The notes beneath the pieces are model-generated. The model ran no database searches and was not told where the DNA came from. It worked only from the letters and a program-made list of their open reading frames with translations. This document shows positions 30,477 through 39,500 of a stretch of DNA of 43,191 nucleotides, piece by piece. The stretch covers positions 1 through 43,191 of the forward strand of contig JAFIGB010000067.1 in the NCBI GenBank assembly GCA_020831705.1. Reading direction: 5' to 3'. Both the position numbers and the translations under genes were made by a program. Positions within the stretch are counted from its first letter, which is position 1, and each line of letters opens with the position of its first letter. The DNA is from Candidatus Sumerlaeia bacterium (lineage in GTDB: Bacteria; Sumerlaeota; Sumerlaeia; SLMS01).

Positions 30477-31421
30477 TCAGTCAACATTGCCTTCGTCATC
30501 GGAATCCTCGTCGGCGACACCAATCCCAAGCTCATCGGGGGGGAGCAAGGGAATATACTCGATCTCGATGACGACCCGCTGGCCCTTAGGACCCTTGATC
30601 CAGTCGAGGAAGTCCTTGATGGCACCCGTGGCCTCCTGGCGCGTGTAGAGGTGAAGAGGGCGGCTGATGGCGTAATTGCCGCTTTGCACGGTTTCGAAAT
30701 CAATGTCCTGGCCATCCGCAGTGACAGGGCTGTAAGCCGGCGTGTCCCGGTCGGCCTTGATCCTCAGGATCTTGATGTCGGGATTGCGCATGAAATAGGC
30801 AACCCCGCCGAATCCGATGGAGTTGCGGTCCGACCCAACCGAGTTGGAAATGGCAGCCGTTGCGGCAAGATAGCTGACATTGTTGGCGAAATTGGACTCA
30901 CCAAGAACCCGGGAGCGGAAATAATCGTAGGTGCCGCTGCTTGATTCGCGGCTGTAAACCACGATCCGTGAGTCGGGCCATTCGGGGTTGAACTGGTTCC
31001 AGCGCGTCACCGCGCCGCTGAAGATCGCCCGAACCTGATTGATCGACAATTCATCGACGGGACTTGACCGGTGAACTACCACGGCAAGACCGTCGAGGCC
31101 GATGACATGCCTCTCCGGGTTGTAACCATTGTCCCGGGCTGCCTGAAGTTCTGATGGGCGCATCTCCCGCGAAGCCTGGGCAATATCGACAAGACCGTCC
31201 ATCAGGGAGCGAATACCAACACCTGTTCCCCCGCCACTGACGCTGATTTCCACCGTCGGATTGGTCTTCATATATTCCTCGGCAAGACGTTGAGTGAGGA
31301 GGTTCATGGTATCGGAGCCGGCAATGGAAATCCGGGTCCGATCCTGGGCAGGGGCCATGGCCGTAGCCGCAATAAGAGTGAACCCAAACGCAATGGCTTG
31401 AAGATGACGGAAAAACGACAT
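30477..31421 (-). CDS. pstS: Phosphate-binding protein PstS
   Basis: I start this 314-residue protein at ATG 31421, which gives a signal peptide (LQAIAFGFTLIAATAMAPAQ, cut at about 26). An upstream in-frame ATG at 31538 would bury it. The periplasmic binding fold shows the phosphate-contacting motifs ISIAGSDTMNLL, SGGGTGVGIRSLMDG and YSRESSSGTYDYF. It ends in an acidic tail. It is the first gene of the pst operon. A perfect inverted repeat (31618-31638) lies upstream; I could not find a convincing Pho box. Confidence 0.96.
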   Translation of the reverse strand: MSFFRHLQAIAFGFTLIAATAMAPAQDRTRISIAGSDTMNLLTQRLAEEYMKTNPTVEISVSGGGTGVGIRSLMDGLVDIAQASREMRPSELQAARDNGYNPERHVIGLDGLAVVVHRSSPVDELSINQVRAIFSGAVTRWNQFNPEWPDSRIVVYSRESSSGTYDYFRSRVLGESNFANNVSYLAATAAISNSVGSDRNSIGFGGVAYFMRNPDIKILRIKADRDTPAYSPVTADGQDIDFETVQSGNYAISRPLHLYTRQEATGAIKDFLDWIKGPKGQRVVIEIEYIPLLPPDELGIGVADEDSDDEGNVD

Positions 31422-32069
31422 AATAATCAATCCTTGGCCAGATCGGCGCGAGAATGGAACTTTGGCCCCTCCGCTTGGGAAGGGTCTGGTAATCCGGGGA
31501 GAATGTGGGGCTGGGATGGCTTGGGTGCCAAGTGACAATCAGGTGGAGATGATACGGAGGCACAAATAATACGAAATGAAATATAGTTTAAAAATTGGGG
31601 TTGCCCTGAAATCGGTCGCCTGACATTTCACATCAGGCACGGTCGTTCCCGATCGTTTTCGGACAGAGCCAAGGCGAAGCACCCATTTAAGTACACTCGG
31701 TTCAGTCCTTGAACCTGATTTTTACACTATTTTGATGATTGGCAGATATTGGCAGGGTTTGTGAGTGAAAAACATATCGGTTTTATCCCTCCGCGCCCAC
31801 ATCGAGACCCTGCGGAGGGGACAGCGTGTCAGGTGATCATCGAACCATCCTTGTTGAACCCGCCACTGTTAGTCCTGATTTATGTCGGGGCAAGGGAAGA
31901 TCATGGTATTTCTTAAACTGATATTTTTATCAGGCTCCAGAGACTTTTTGCTGTTGATCACACATCAGTCAGCAATATATGACGTGGGCCCTGACAAGCT
32001 GGATTTTGTGGATTTTGTGGGAATTTACAAAGGCCAAAGGGGAATCCCGGAAAAGATTCTAGGATAATT
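31422..32069. other. 648-base intergenic region with four perfect inverted repeats
   Basis: It separates divergent pstS and the kinase gene. Inverted repeats: GCCTGA/TCAGGC (31618-31638), GGTTCA/TGAACC followed by TGATTTTT (31699-31715), CCCTCCGC/GCGGAGGG (31787-31819) and CTGATA/TATCAG around TTTT (31918-31933). It is AT-richer than its neighbours. A 61-codon frame at 31882 has no ribosome site or recognisable features. Promoters for both genes must lie here. I cannot match the hairpin series to a known riboswitch. Confidence 0.55.
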
Positions 32070-33755
32070 ATGGGGCATTCTGAACAGCAGCAACATGGTG
32101 GGAGCAGCAAGGCACCCCCTCCGACCCTTGATGAGGGCCGGGTGCTTGTGGGTAATTATGAGATCGTAACCCAGGTTGGCCAGGGCGGGATGGCGACGGT
32201 GTACAAGGCCATCCAGAAGAGCCTGAACCGTGAGGTCGCCCTCAAGGTTCTCCTGCCCCGATTTGCCCTCGACAGGGAGTTTATCCATCGCTTCGAGGCG
32301 GAATCCGGCGCATTGGCCTCCCTGTCACACCCAAATATCGTCAGCATCATCGACCGTGGGGCGGAGGGAGACCTCTATTTCTTCGTCATGGAATTTGTCG
32401 ACGGCCCCACACTCGATGAAAAAATCATCGATAAATCCCTCACACCTCCGGACTGGAAGAATATCATCTCCGGTTGCAGCAGCGCCCTTCAATACATCCA
32501 CAAGCGCAATGTCGTCCACCGTGACATCAAGCCCTCCAATATCCTTCTCGACAAGGAGGGGCTCGTCAAAATTGGTGACTTCGGCATCGTCCATATTGTC
32601 GAGGGCGACGAGGATGTTATCGCCCAGCGCCGCGAGCGTGCCCTCGGGACCCAGCACTACATGGCCCCGGAGCAAACCCACGATCCGGGGAATGTGGACC
32701 ATCGTGCTGATATTTACTCCCTCGGCGTGACCTTCTACAAGATGCTCACCCGCCGCCTCCCCACCGGGGAGTTTGCCGCCCCCTCCGACATGAACAAGGA
32801 TGTTCCCGTCGCCGTGGATGCGGTCATCCTCCAGGCCCTTGCCACGGACCGCGAGGATCGCTTCCCCACCGCCAAGGACTTTTGCGATGCGATGCTCAAC
32901 GCCCTTCGCGAAAAGACCCTCAACATCACTTCCGGGATGCGCCTCAAGAATTCCACCGGGGTCTCCTCCCTCTACACCGGGGATGACTTCAAGTCCTCCT
33001 CCTCGCCTGCGACAAGCAACCGCCACGATGCCCTCAAGCCCCCCACGGGCCGCGGTATCAAGAAGAAGGGGACGGGCACCGGCACGGGAACAGGATCCCG
33101 CCCGGGATTGACCCTTCCCAGGAAGACCTCGTCGATCGGGCAGAAGAAGTCCGGATCGGGGCTGGGTGCGGGCCTTCTCGGCATCAAGACTCCCAGTAGG
33201 GCAGGCAATGATTCCACTTCCACCGGAGAACACACTTCCGGGGATTCCAACGACTCAGGTTCCTGGAAGGATTCATCCACCTCCCATCCCTCCCTTTCCC
33301 GCCACACAACAGGCACTGGCACCGGGACAGGAACGGGCACGGCCACGGGAACGGGAACTGATTTCGTAACAGACACGGCGAGCGGCAGGCAGTCCAAAAC
33401 CAATCCCGCACCCGTCGTCGGGCAGGACCAGGGGAAGAAGAAAAAAATCATCCTGGTTGCCGGTGCCGTCGCCCTCCTGCTCCTTGTCGCAGTCGGGGCG
33501 ATGATCTTCTCCCAGTCCGGGGATTCCGGCCCCACCGCCAACACAACGGGCCAGATGACCGCTCCTGCATTCCTTGATGGAGAGGAAGGCTCCCTCGGGA
33601 ATGGAACGGAGGAGGGCGAATCGCTTTCCCCCGCACAGCTTCGTGAGGAGCGCCAACGCCGCCTTCTTGAGGAACGACAGGAGGCCCTCCTCAGCGGAAG
33701 TGGTGTCCTCTATATTGAGGCCGAGGATGATGCGACGGAGGATGGGGTCGACTAA
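32070..33755 (+). CDS. Membrane-anchored Hanks-type Ser/Thr protein kinase
   Basis: The 561-residue protein has a complete kinase domain (about 30-295): Gly loop GQGGMATV (37-44), Lys59 in VALKV, helix-C Glu78, HRDIKPSN (150-157) with catalytic Asp152, DFG 170-172, and APE 199-201, so it should be active. A long low-complexity linker with two Thr-Gly repeat tracts follows. One TM helix (about 457-480) and an extracytoplasmic acidic Arg/Glu tail (EEGESLSPAQLREERQRR) complete it, ending in IEAEDDATEDGVD. There is no PASTA domain. It probably senses something outside through the short tail and phosphorylates cytoplasmic proteins. It overlaps the next lipoprotein gene by one base (TAATG). Confidence 0.95.
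   Translation: MGHSEQQQHGGSSKAPPPTLDEGRVLVGNYEIVTQVGQGGMATVYKAIQKSLNREVALKVLLPRFALDREFIHRFEAESGALASLSHPNIVSIIDRGAEGDLYFFVMEFVDGPTLDEKIIDKSLTPPDWKNIISGCSSALQYIHKRNVVHRDIKPSNILLDKEGLVKIGDFGIVHIVEGDEDVIAQRRERALGTQHYMAPEQTHDPGNVDHRADIYSLGVTFYKMLTRRLPTGEFAAPSDMNKDVPVAVDAVILQALATDREDRFPTAKDFCDAMLNALREKTLNITSGMRLKNSTGVSSLYTGDDFKSSSSPATSNRHDALKPPTGRGIKKKGTGTGTGTGSRPGLTLPRKTSSIGQKKSGSGLGAGLLGIKTPSRAGNDSTSTGEHTSGDSNDSGSWKDSSTSHPSLSRHTTGTGTGTGTGTATGTGTDFVTDTASGRQSKTNPAPVVGQDQGKKKKIILVAGAVALLLLVAVGAMIFSQSGDSGPTANTTGQMTAPAFLDGEEGSLGNGTEEGESLSPAQLREERQRRLLEERQEALLSGSGVLYIEAEDDATEDGVD
33069..33098 (+). repeat. Thr-Gly hexanucleotide tract 1 in the kinase linker
   Basis: About five tandem ACNGGN hexanucleotides encode alternating Gly and Thr (residues 334-343, ending in Ser). 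Such a repeat can change length by slippage in steps of two residues without a frameshift. Confidence 0.8.
33309..33359 (+). repeat. Thr-Gly hexanucleotide tract 2 in the kinase linker
   Basis: Seventeen codons alternate Thr with Gly (one Ala), about eight ACNGGN units, residues 414-430, close before the TM helix. It likely forms a flexible, possibly phosphorylatable tether. Confidence 0.8.
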
Positions 33756-34216
33756 TGCGCACGGCGCTCCTCCTCGCCAGCATACCGCTGCTGCTCACCT
33801 CCCTCGTTCTTGTTGGTTGTCGTTCCAAACCGGAACTCGATGACCCGAGTACCTACTCCGTTATTATCGGAGAGCAGGACCTCTACACCGACCCCGTCAA
33901 TTTTCGTGACGACATCGGGCTCCACGTTCGCGCGGTGCGCAACACGCTGGTGCTTTCTTGGCGGAACAACCGCGCGGAGGAAATTTCCGTCCGCCCCGAG
34001 GATCTCGCCCTCATTGCCGGCCCGGACCGGGAAACCGATGTATTCCCCTTCACCATGGCAAATGTGAACCTTTCGCGGTTCAGGCCCCTTCTCCTTCAAC
34101 CCGGTCAGTCGGGTGTCATGGTCGCGGAAATGCGTATCTCCTCCCCCCTTCAGGGAAGTCGCCTCGCCTACTTCAACCGACGTCAGGACTTGATGATTCG
34201 CGCCGATGTGGAATGA
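33755..34216 (+). CDS. Lipoprotein, unknown function
   Basis: The 153-residue protein begins with a lipoprotein signal peptide ending in LVGC (lipidated Cys22). A single soluble domain follows that alternates polar and hydrophobic strands (GLHVRAVRNTLVLSWRNN, RFRPLLLQPGQSGVMVAEM). I recognise no family. Its start overlaps the kinase stop (TAATG), so the two are translationally coupled, and it may act with the kinase at the envelope. It is followed by 181 bases before dsbD. Confidence 0.72.
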   Translation: MRTALLLASIPLLLTSLVLVGCRSKPELDDPSTYSVIIGEQDLYTDPVNFRDDIGLHVRAVRNTLVLSWRNNRAEEISVRPEDLALIAGPDRETDVFPFTMANVNLSRFRPLLLQPGQSGVMVAEMRISSPLQGSRLAYFNRRQDLMIRADVE

Positions 34217-34397
34217 ATTCCTTCCGGTCGTGTCGACTTCAACGCCTCCTGGGCTCCCTCCGAAAAAATTCTAATTCACTGCACTGCTTGTTTCGGCAAG
34301 TCTTTTGCCTTACCCTTGCCTGTTGGTTGATCCCGAATCAGAGTCATCAGATCAGGGTCGGACACCCCAACACAACTGCCAGGAGAAACCCATCATC

Positions 34398-36488
34398 GTG
34401 TTGAGCCTTCGTAGAATCGTTGAAAACACAGGACTTATCCTGTTTATCCTCGCAGCAACTGTCCTGCCGACCCACTCCATGGCCCAATGGGGCCCCACCG
34501 TTGTAACCATCGAATCGGCCATCGAACCAACCGAGGCCCCCCATGGCGGGGAAGTGCGTCTCACTGTCACGGTCGAACTCGATGAGGAATATCACATCTA
34601 CGCCATGGAGCAGCCTGTCTCCCTGCCCGGGCCGGGACCAATTCCCACCTCCATCACCATCAACGAAGGCACCGACGTCATTCTTCAGAAGGGTTCGTGG
34701 GAGGAACCCGAACCCGTCCGCAAGTGGGACGAAGGTTTTGAGCGCGATACCGATGTTCATTACGAATCACCACATACCTACACGGGTGTGTTCCTTGTCA
34801 GTGATGAAATCGAACCCGGCACCCATACGATAAAGGGAACTTTCCGCTATCAGGCCTGCACCGATACCGGATGCCTTCCCCCCATGAACATCACCTTCGA
34901 GCATGAGCTGGTCGTGACCGATGACGATCCCATCGCTGAAGGTGTGGCCCTCCTTGCCGAGTTGAGGGAACAGGCCTCCGAGGAGGCGGCATCAGCCGAC
35001 GAAACCGCTTTGGCGGGAACCACGGAAACCACGCGACCCACCTCCATCAGCTATACAGACGACACCGCAGGCATGGCCTTTGGTGCCTTCATTCTCTTTG
35101 CCTTCCTCTTCGGCATTGCCGCCCTGGCGACACCGTGTGTCTTTCCGATGATTCCCATCACGATCACCTTCTTTACGAACAAGGCCAGCAAGTCCACCGG
35201 ACAGGCAGCGCTATACGCCGGCACTTATGTTCTCTCCATCATTGCCGGCTTCACGTTGATTGGGTTTGGCTTCTCGCTGATCATGCTCGCCCTCGGTGGG
35301 GGAGTGGAAAGCAGTGGCTTTGCAAACCGCATGGCTGCCAACCCCTGGGTGAACAGCTTCTTTGCCCTGCTATACATTGCCTTCGCCCTCGCCCTCCTCG
35401 GCGTGTTCGAGATGCGCCTTCCCTCAAGTTGGAGTGCCAGGCTGAACCAGGGTGCGATGAAGAGCTCGGGATTTGTGAGTATCTTCTTCAAGGCGATGGT
35501 CTTTGTTATTATCTCCTTCACCTGCACCGCCCCGCTCCTTGGCGTGTTGATCGTTCAGGCCATGGCCGGTGAATGGACCCGTCCCCTCTTCGGCATGATG
35601 GCCTTCTCCGCCGGGTTTGCCGCGCCGTTCTTCTTCCTGGCCCTTGCTCCGCAGATGATGAGCAGCCTTCCCAAGGCGGGCAACTGGCTATACGCTGTCA
35701 AGGTTGTCATGGGATTGATCGTCCTTGCTGCTGCCTTCAAGTTTATCAGCAATGCCGACCTGATATGGCTGCGCGAGAGCATGATCTTTACACGGGAAGT
35801 CCTTCTCGCGATCTGGGCTGTCATTGCCATCACCACGACCCTCTTTCTGTTTGGCATGATTCGCATGGGCGAGGACACCGAGCCCACCGTTGGCGCAGGG
35901 AAGCTCATGCTTGCCATGACCTTCGGCACCGTGGGGCTTTATTTGGCTTCGGGCATGTTCGGCACGGCCCTCCATCCCTGGATTGAGGCCTACCTGCCGC
36001 CCAATCTCCGCGAGGAGGGCCAATCCATGATGGTCGCCAGCGGGAACAATCCCGGGGCGCGGACCGCCACCGGGGGCGATCGGATTTCCTCGGGGTTCAG
36101 TTGGTTTACGGACCTCGACAGCGCCCTTGAGCACGCCAGCAACACCGGCCGGAATGTCTTTATCGACTTCACCGGATATACATGCACGAATTGCCGCCTC
36201 ATGGAAAAGAACATGTTCCCCAGGGACTCCATCGCCAACAAGCTCGATGAATTCGTGCGCGTCAAACTATACACCGACGATCCGGATGTCGGCGAGGCGA
36301 ACCTCCGCTACCAGGCCGAGACCTTCGGCACCGTCACCCTTCCCTTCTATGTCATCATGACACCGGACCAGGAAATTATCGCCACCGAGGCCTACACCAC
36401 CAACCAGGCCCGATTTGCCGCCTTCCTCCAGAAGGGTCTCGAGGATGACGACGCTGCCTCCGAACTGGAGCTGGCCGCAGGACAATAA
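34398..36488 (+). CDS. dsbD: Thiol:disulfide interchange protein DsbD
   Basis: I choose GTG 34398 (AGGAG 12 bases upstream), giving 696 residues; the start could also be TTG 34401. A signal peptide (LILFILAATVLPTHSMA) precedes a DsbD-alpha-like periplasmic domain with the cysteine pair C154/C159 (YQACTDTGCLPP). The eight-helix DsbD-beta domain has C247 in ATPCVFPMIPIT and C376 in FTCTAPLLG. A C-terminal thioredoxin-like gamma domain has C596-TN-C599 (DFTGYTCTNCRLMEKNMF). All three redox pairs are present, so it should pass electrons from cytoplasmic thioredoxin to periplasmic thiol proteins. It stands alone and runs convergent to nadB, ten bases apart. Confidence 0.95.
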   Translation: MLSLRRIVENTGLILFILAATVLPTHSMAQWGPTVVTIESAIEPTEAPHGGEVRLTVTVELDEEYHIYAMEQPVSLPGPGPIPTSITINEGTDVILQKGSWEEPEPVRKWDEGFERDTDVHYESPHTYTGVFLVSDEIEPGTHTIKGTFRYQACTDTGCLPPMNITFEHELVVTDDDPIAEGVALLAELREQASEEAASADETALAGTTETTRPTSISYTDDTAGMAFGAFILFAFLFGIAALATPCVFPMIPITITFFTNKASKSTGQAALYAGTYVLSIIAGFTLIGFGFSLIMLALGGGVESSGFANRMAANPWVNSFFALLYIAFALALLGVFEMRLPSSWSARLNQGAMKSSGFVSIFFKAMVFVIISFTCTAPLLGVLIVQAMAGEWTRPLFGMMAFSAGFAAPFFFLALAPQMMSSLPKAGNWLYAVKVVMGLIVLAAAFKFISNADLIWLRESMIFTREVLLAIWAVIAITTTLFLFGMIRMGEDTEPTVGAGKLMLAMTFGTVGLYLASGMFGTALHPWIEAYLPPNLREEGQSMMVASGNNPGARTATGGDRISSGFSWFTDLDSALEHASNTGRNVFIDFTGYTCTNCRLMEKNMFPRDSIANKLDEFVRVKLYTDDPDVGEANLRYQAETFGTVTLPFYVIMTPDQEIIATEAYTTNQARFAAFLQKGLEDDDAASELELAAGQ

Positions 36489-36498
36489 GTGACGGCTA

Positions 36499-38055
36499 TC
36501 AATCTATACGGAAATGCCCGCCCCGGCTGACACGGTTCCTGAATGCGGAATGGGTCACGGCGATTGACGTCTGGACCCCGTTGCGCAGGCCAATGATCGA
36601 GTCGTTCACCGGCGCCCGGCGGTAGAAGCTTTCCACCTCAAACTGCAATTCCCGCAGGATCTTCAGCGCCCGGGTGAGACGCCTCCTCGCCCGCACAAGA
36701 CCGACGTAGTTCCACATCGTCATCTTAATCGTCATCCAGTCCTGCTTGATCAGGGTCGGGTCCACCTCGCCGCCATCCTCCCGCTCCCACTGCACCACCT
36801 CACGCAGTGACGGAATCGGGTTCGCCGCCCTTTCCGCAGCGATCCCCTCGGCGGACTGATATCCCCAGGTAATCGCCTCCAGCAGCGATGTCGACGCCAG
36901 ACGGTTCGCCCCATGGACGCCCGTGCAGCTGGCCTCTCCCACCGCCCTCAGGCCCACCACATTCGAATGCCCCTCCAGATCCACCGCCACGCCGCCGCAG
37001 GAATAATGCGCCGCAGGAACTACCGGAATCGGGGCCGTAGTAATGTCTATACCGTGTTGCACGCAGAACGAATGTATCAGCGGAAACCGTGATCGCACCC
37101 ACTCCTTCGGCTTGTGCGTGATATCAAGATAGACACACTCCTCGCCGCTTTCCATCATCTGCTCGTGAATTCCCCGGGCCACCACATCGCGTGGGGCCAG
37201 GTCGCCCAACTCATGATAGGCACGCATGAACTCCCGTCCCCTGCTGTCAACGAGCTTCGCCCCCTCGCCCCTCAGGGACTCGCTGATCAGAAAACGTGGA
37301 GCCAGCCGATGGAAAAACGCCGTCGGGTGAAACTGTACATATTCCAGATTGATCACCCGCGCACCTGCACGATACGCCATCGCCAGGCCATCGCCCCGGG
37401 CACGGGGGGGATTCGTGGAGTGGAGGTAGATCTGCCCCAGACCACCCGTCGCCAGGACCGTCTCCCGCGCCACAAACGGGCGCACCACATCCTCCCCCTC
37501 AAAATAAAAATAGGCTCCCAGACAGCGCGGACGGTGATAGACATCCGTCGGGTTTACCGTGTGGTGTCCCCGCATAATGAGGTCAATCGCCACCCCCCCT
37601 GTCACCAGTGTGATATTCGGATGACGCGCCACCTCCGCCGCCAGATGCTGGGCAATCGCCCGCCCCGTTGCATCCTCCACATGAATAATCCGCGAACGGG
37701 AGTGCGCCGCCTCCTCCGTAAAATCCAGCGCGCCATCCTCCCTGCGATCAAACGGCACACCGCACCGGTTGATGAGCAACTCCTCCACAATCGCCGGACC
37801 CCGCTCCGCCAACAGCCGCACAGCCGGGTCGAAACAAATCCCTGCTCCAGCGCGGTGAATATCCTGCGCCAACAACTCCGGTCGATCATCGGGACTTCGG
37901 AAAATAATGCCTCCCTGGGCCCAGGCCGTATTTGAGCCCTTCTCCGGCGCACTGCCACTCGTCACCAGGGCCACCGTCAGGCCAAGGTCAGCCGCCTTCA
38001 GCGCACACGAACACCCTGCAGCTCCCACCCCGATTACCAGAACATCTGCTTCCAT
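36499..38055 (-). CDS. nadB: L-aspartate oxidase NadB
   Basis: The 518-residue flavoprotein has the FAD motif VIGVGAAGCSCALKAA (GxGxxG at residues 9-14), NTAWAQGGI, the family block EAAHSRSRIIHVEDATGRAI, EYVQFHPTAFF, ISESLRGEGAKLVDS, HYSCGGVAVDLEG and ASTSLLEAITWGYQSAEGI. It oxidises aspartate to iminoaspartate, the first step of quinolinate formation in NAD synthesis. nadA and nadC are not in the window. The length is near the usual 530. It ends convergently against dsbD. Confidence 0.96.
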   Translation of the reverse strand: MEADVLVIGVGAAGCSCALKAADLGLTVALVTSGSAPEKGSNTAWAQGGIIFRSPDDRPELLAQDIHRAGAGICFDPAVRLLAERGPAIVEELLINRCGVPFDRREDGALDFTEEAAHSRSRIIHVEDATGRAIAQHLAAEVARHPNITLVTGGVAIDLIMRGHHTVNPTDVYHRPRCLGAYFYFEGEDVVRPFVARETVLATGGLGQIYLHSTNPPRARGDGLAMAYRAGARVINLEYVQFHPTAFFHRLAPRFLISESLRGEGAKLVDSRGREFMRAYHELGDLAPRDVVARGIHEQMMESGEECVYLDITHKPKEWVRSRFPLIHSFCVQHGIDITTAPIPVVPAAHYSCGGVAVDLEGHSNVVGLRAVGEASCTGVHGANRLASTSLLEAITWGYQSAEGIAAERAANPIPSLREVVQWEREDGGEVDPTLIKQDWMTIKMTMWNYVGLVRARRRLTRALKILRELQFEVESFYRRAPVNDSIIGLRNGVQTSIAVTHSAFRNRVSRGGHFRID

Positions 38056-38277
38056 CAGAACACTCCAAAATCAATGGCCCTACTCCCCACCATCACCCCC
38101 CCACAAGGGAGAGCGGCGCAACCCGCAAAACGCCATCCCCTCCCGGAGAGACATTCCGAAGGCAGTTGAAGGTAAAAAAGTCTGTTTGGGTCATTGGATT
38201 CCCCTTGCAGCGGGGTGCCCACCTGCGGCTTGATTTCCGGCCCGGCTCAACCCCGAGCCGGCCCCGACCCACGAAAT

Positions 38278-38364
38278 GCCGTCGTGGCGGAACTGGCAGA
38301 CGCGCACGGTTCAGGTCCGTGTGGGGGCAACCCCGTGGAGGTTCGACTCCTCTCGACGGCACCA
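38278..38364 (+). tRNA. tRNA-Leu (anticodon CAG)
   Basis: Acceptor GCCGTCG (38278-38284) pairs with CGACGGC (38354-38360), followed by A-CCA encoded in the gene. The anticodon stem CACGG/CCGTG holds the loop TTCAGGT with anticodon CAG. The long variable arm TGGGGGCAACCCCGT and the T loop TTCGACT confirm a class II leucine tRNA. It marks the left border of the toxin/immunity island. Confidence 0.97.
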
Positions 38365-38390
38365 TTCACTAAAATCAATGGTTTCAACCC

Positions 38391-38418
38391 TTTTGCCTCC
38401 CGATCATGGGAGGCAAAA
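38391..38418. repeat. 11-bp perfect inverted repeat after tRNA-Leu
   Basis: TTTTGCCTCCC and GGGAGGCAAAA pair perfectly around GATCAT. The T-run lies on the 5' side on each strand, so this is not a standard intrinsic terminator. It may still end tRNA transcription or be a site used by an integrase; it lies 27 bases beyond the tRNA 3' end. Confidence 0.6.
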
Positions 38419-38642
38419 GTGCTTTGTGGGGTTCCTTTTTGCTGGTCGAGACGGGAGGGGGCAGGTCACAATTTGACACGAAAGTGTTGCGTGATGGGGA
38501 TGGGGAAATTCCAAGAATCAACACAATCGATACATTAAAGGATGGTATTACCCCAACCTCGCGAGAACTGAGAAATGCGATCCGTATTCGCCAGCAAAGC
38601 AATCCCGGAGAACACCTCCTCTTAATACCAAAACCCAGATAA
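38406..38642 (+). CDS. Possible orphan toxin tip (78 codons), weak
   Basis: An open frame ends four bases before the next ribosome site. Its second half (DTLKDGITPTSRELRNAIR, then a segment ending in IPKPR) has the look of a protein C-terminus, but the N-terminal part runs through the inverted repeat and is unconvincing. I recognise no family and no Rhs core. It could be the remnant of a displaced toxin whose immunity gene follows, or non-coding. Confidence 0.25.
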   Translation: MGGKSALWGSFLLVETGGGRSQFDTKVLRDGDGEIPRINTIDTLKDGITPTSRELRNAIRIRQQSNPGEHLLLIPKPR

Positions 38643-38655
38643 TAGGATGCAGCCA

Positions 38656-39201
38656 ATGCCCAACCGAATTTTCCACTTCGCTGCAAGACGTGATCTGGCG
38701 GAGGTGATTCAAGTCGTGGAGTCCAACCATAGTTTGAAGTATGTCGTTTACGGAATGTCTGATCATCCGGAATATGATGTATATAACTCGTTGCTTGACT
38801 ATCCCATGCTTGGGACCGCCGAAGGGGATCAGTATGTTGCATGCACGATTATGAACATATTTCCCCGTGAGGCTGAAATTAAGCTGCGCACTGTCCCTCA
38901 ACGTCGTGGCGGTGTAAAGTATCTAATTGATCCAATGGAGAATCCGTGCTCAATGATCATCAGATTGGGTGGCGTCTATGAGGAAGGTGTCTTGATTCAT
39001 GGAGAGACGGCGACTACTTATTCCACTGATGACCTGGGCACGAAGCTCTTTCATGCCTTTGCGCGCCAGATTCGGAAGCGATTCCGGAAGGTCCACGAAT
39101 TCTGGGTGGGCAAGGAAGCGGAAGAACTCTACCGAAAAGGTTGGCGCCTCACCCAGTCGAAGCATCGTTCGACTGATTATGATCTCAAATTCCCGGAATG
39201 A
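38656..39201 (+). CDS. Hypothetical protein, possible immunity gene
   Basis: The 181-residue protein starts at ATG 38656 with AGGA eight bases upstream; an ATG at 38647 would add three residues but overlaps that site. It is soluble, with no signal peptide or TM helix, and alternates strands and helices (IFHFAARRDLAEVIQVVESN, AFARQIRKRFRKVHEFWVGK). I recognise no family. It sits immediately before an Rhs toxin tip and after a possible toxin remnant, so an orphan immunity role is reasonable but only inferred from position. Confidence 0.65.
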   Translation: MPNRIFHFAARRDLAEVIQVVESNHSLKYVVYGMSDHPEYDVYNSLLDYPMLGTAEGDQYVACTIMNIFPREAEIKLRTVPQRRGGVKYLIDPMENPCSMIIRLGGVYEEGVLIHGETATTYSTDDLGTKLFHAFARQIRKRFRKVHEFWVGKEAEELYRKGWRLTQSKHRSTDYDLKFPE

Positions 39202-39287
39202 CTGGAAGAATTGTCTGGGGTTACGATAAGTTGCAGACCTATTAAGTTCTAATGAATCTTTAGTCCGAAGTTGTATATCCATATCCC

Positions 39288-39500
39288 GATTCCCTCATCG
39301 GCAACGACATCCTGTGGCAGTCCATGCGCTGGGATGCGGAGGTGGAACTGTATTACCTGCGCAACCGTTGGTACGACCCCTACCTCGGCCGGTTCCTTCA
39401 GCGTGATCCAATCGGCTTTTGGGGTGACCCACTTAATACAGGCAACCCATATACGTATGTAGGAAATAACCCGTGGACTTACGTGGATCCCTGGGGGCTG
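39288..39500 (+). repeat. Rhs-core direct repeat, copy 1
   Basis: This copy aligns without gaps to 41218-41430 (constant offset 1930). The first 110 bases are about 90% identical by eye and similarity falls towards the toxin junction (DPWG codons). Confidence 0.9.

Noticed and set aside
31600-31700. A Pho box or known riboswitch upstream of pstS
   Set aside because: The inverted repeat at 31618-31638 contains TGTCAG on the minus strand but lacks the spaced direct repeats of a Pho box, and no known riboswitch core could be matched by eye.
33069-33359. Regular short repeats that could suggest a CRISPR array
   Set aside because: They are in-frame ACNGGN hexanucleotides without unique spacers, inside the kinase gene.
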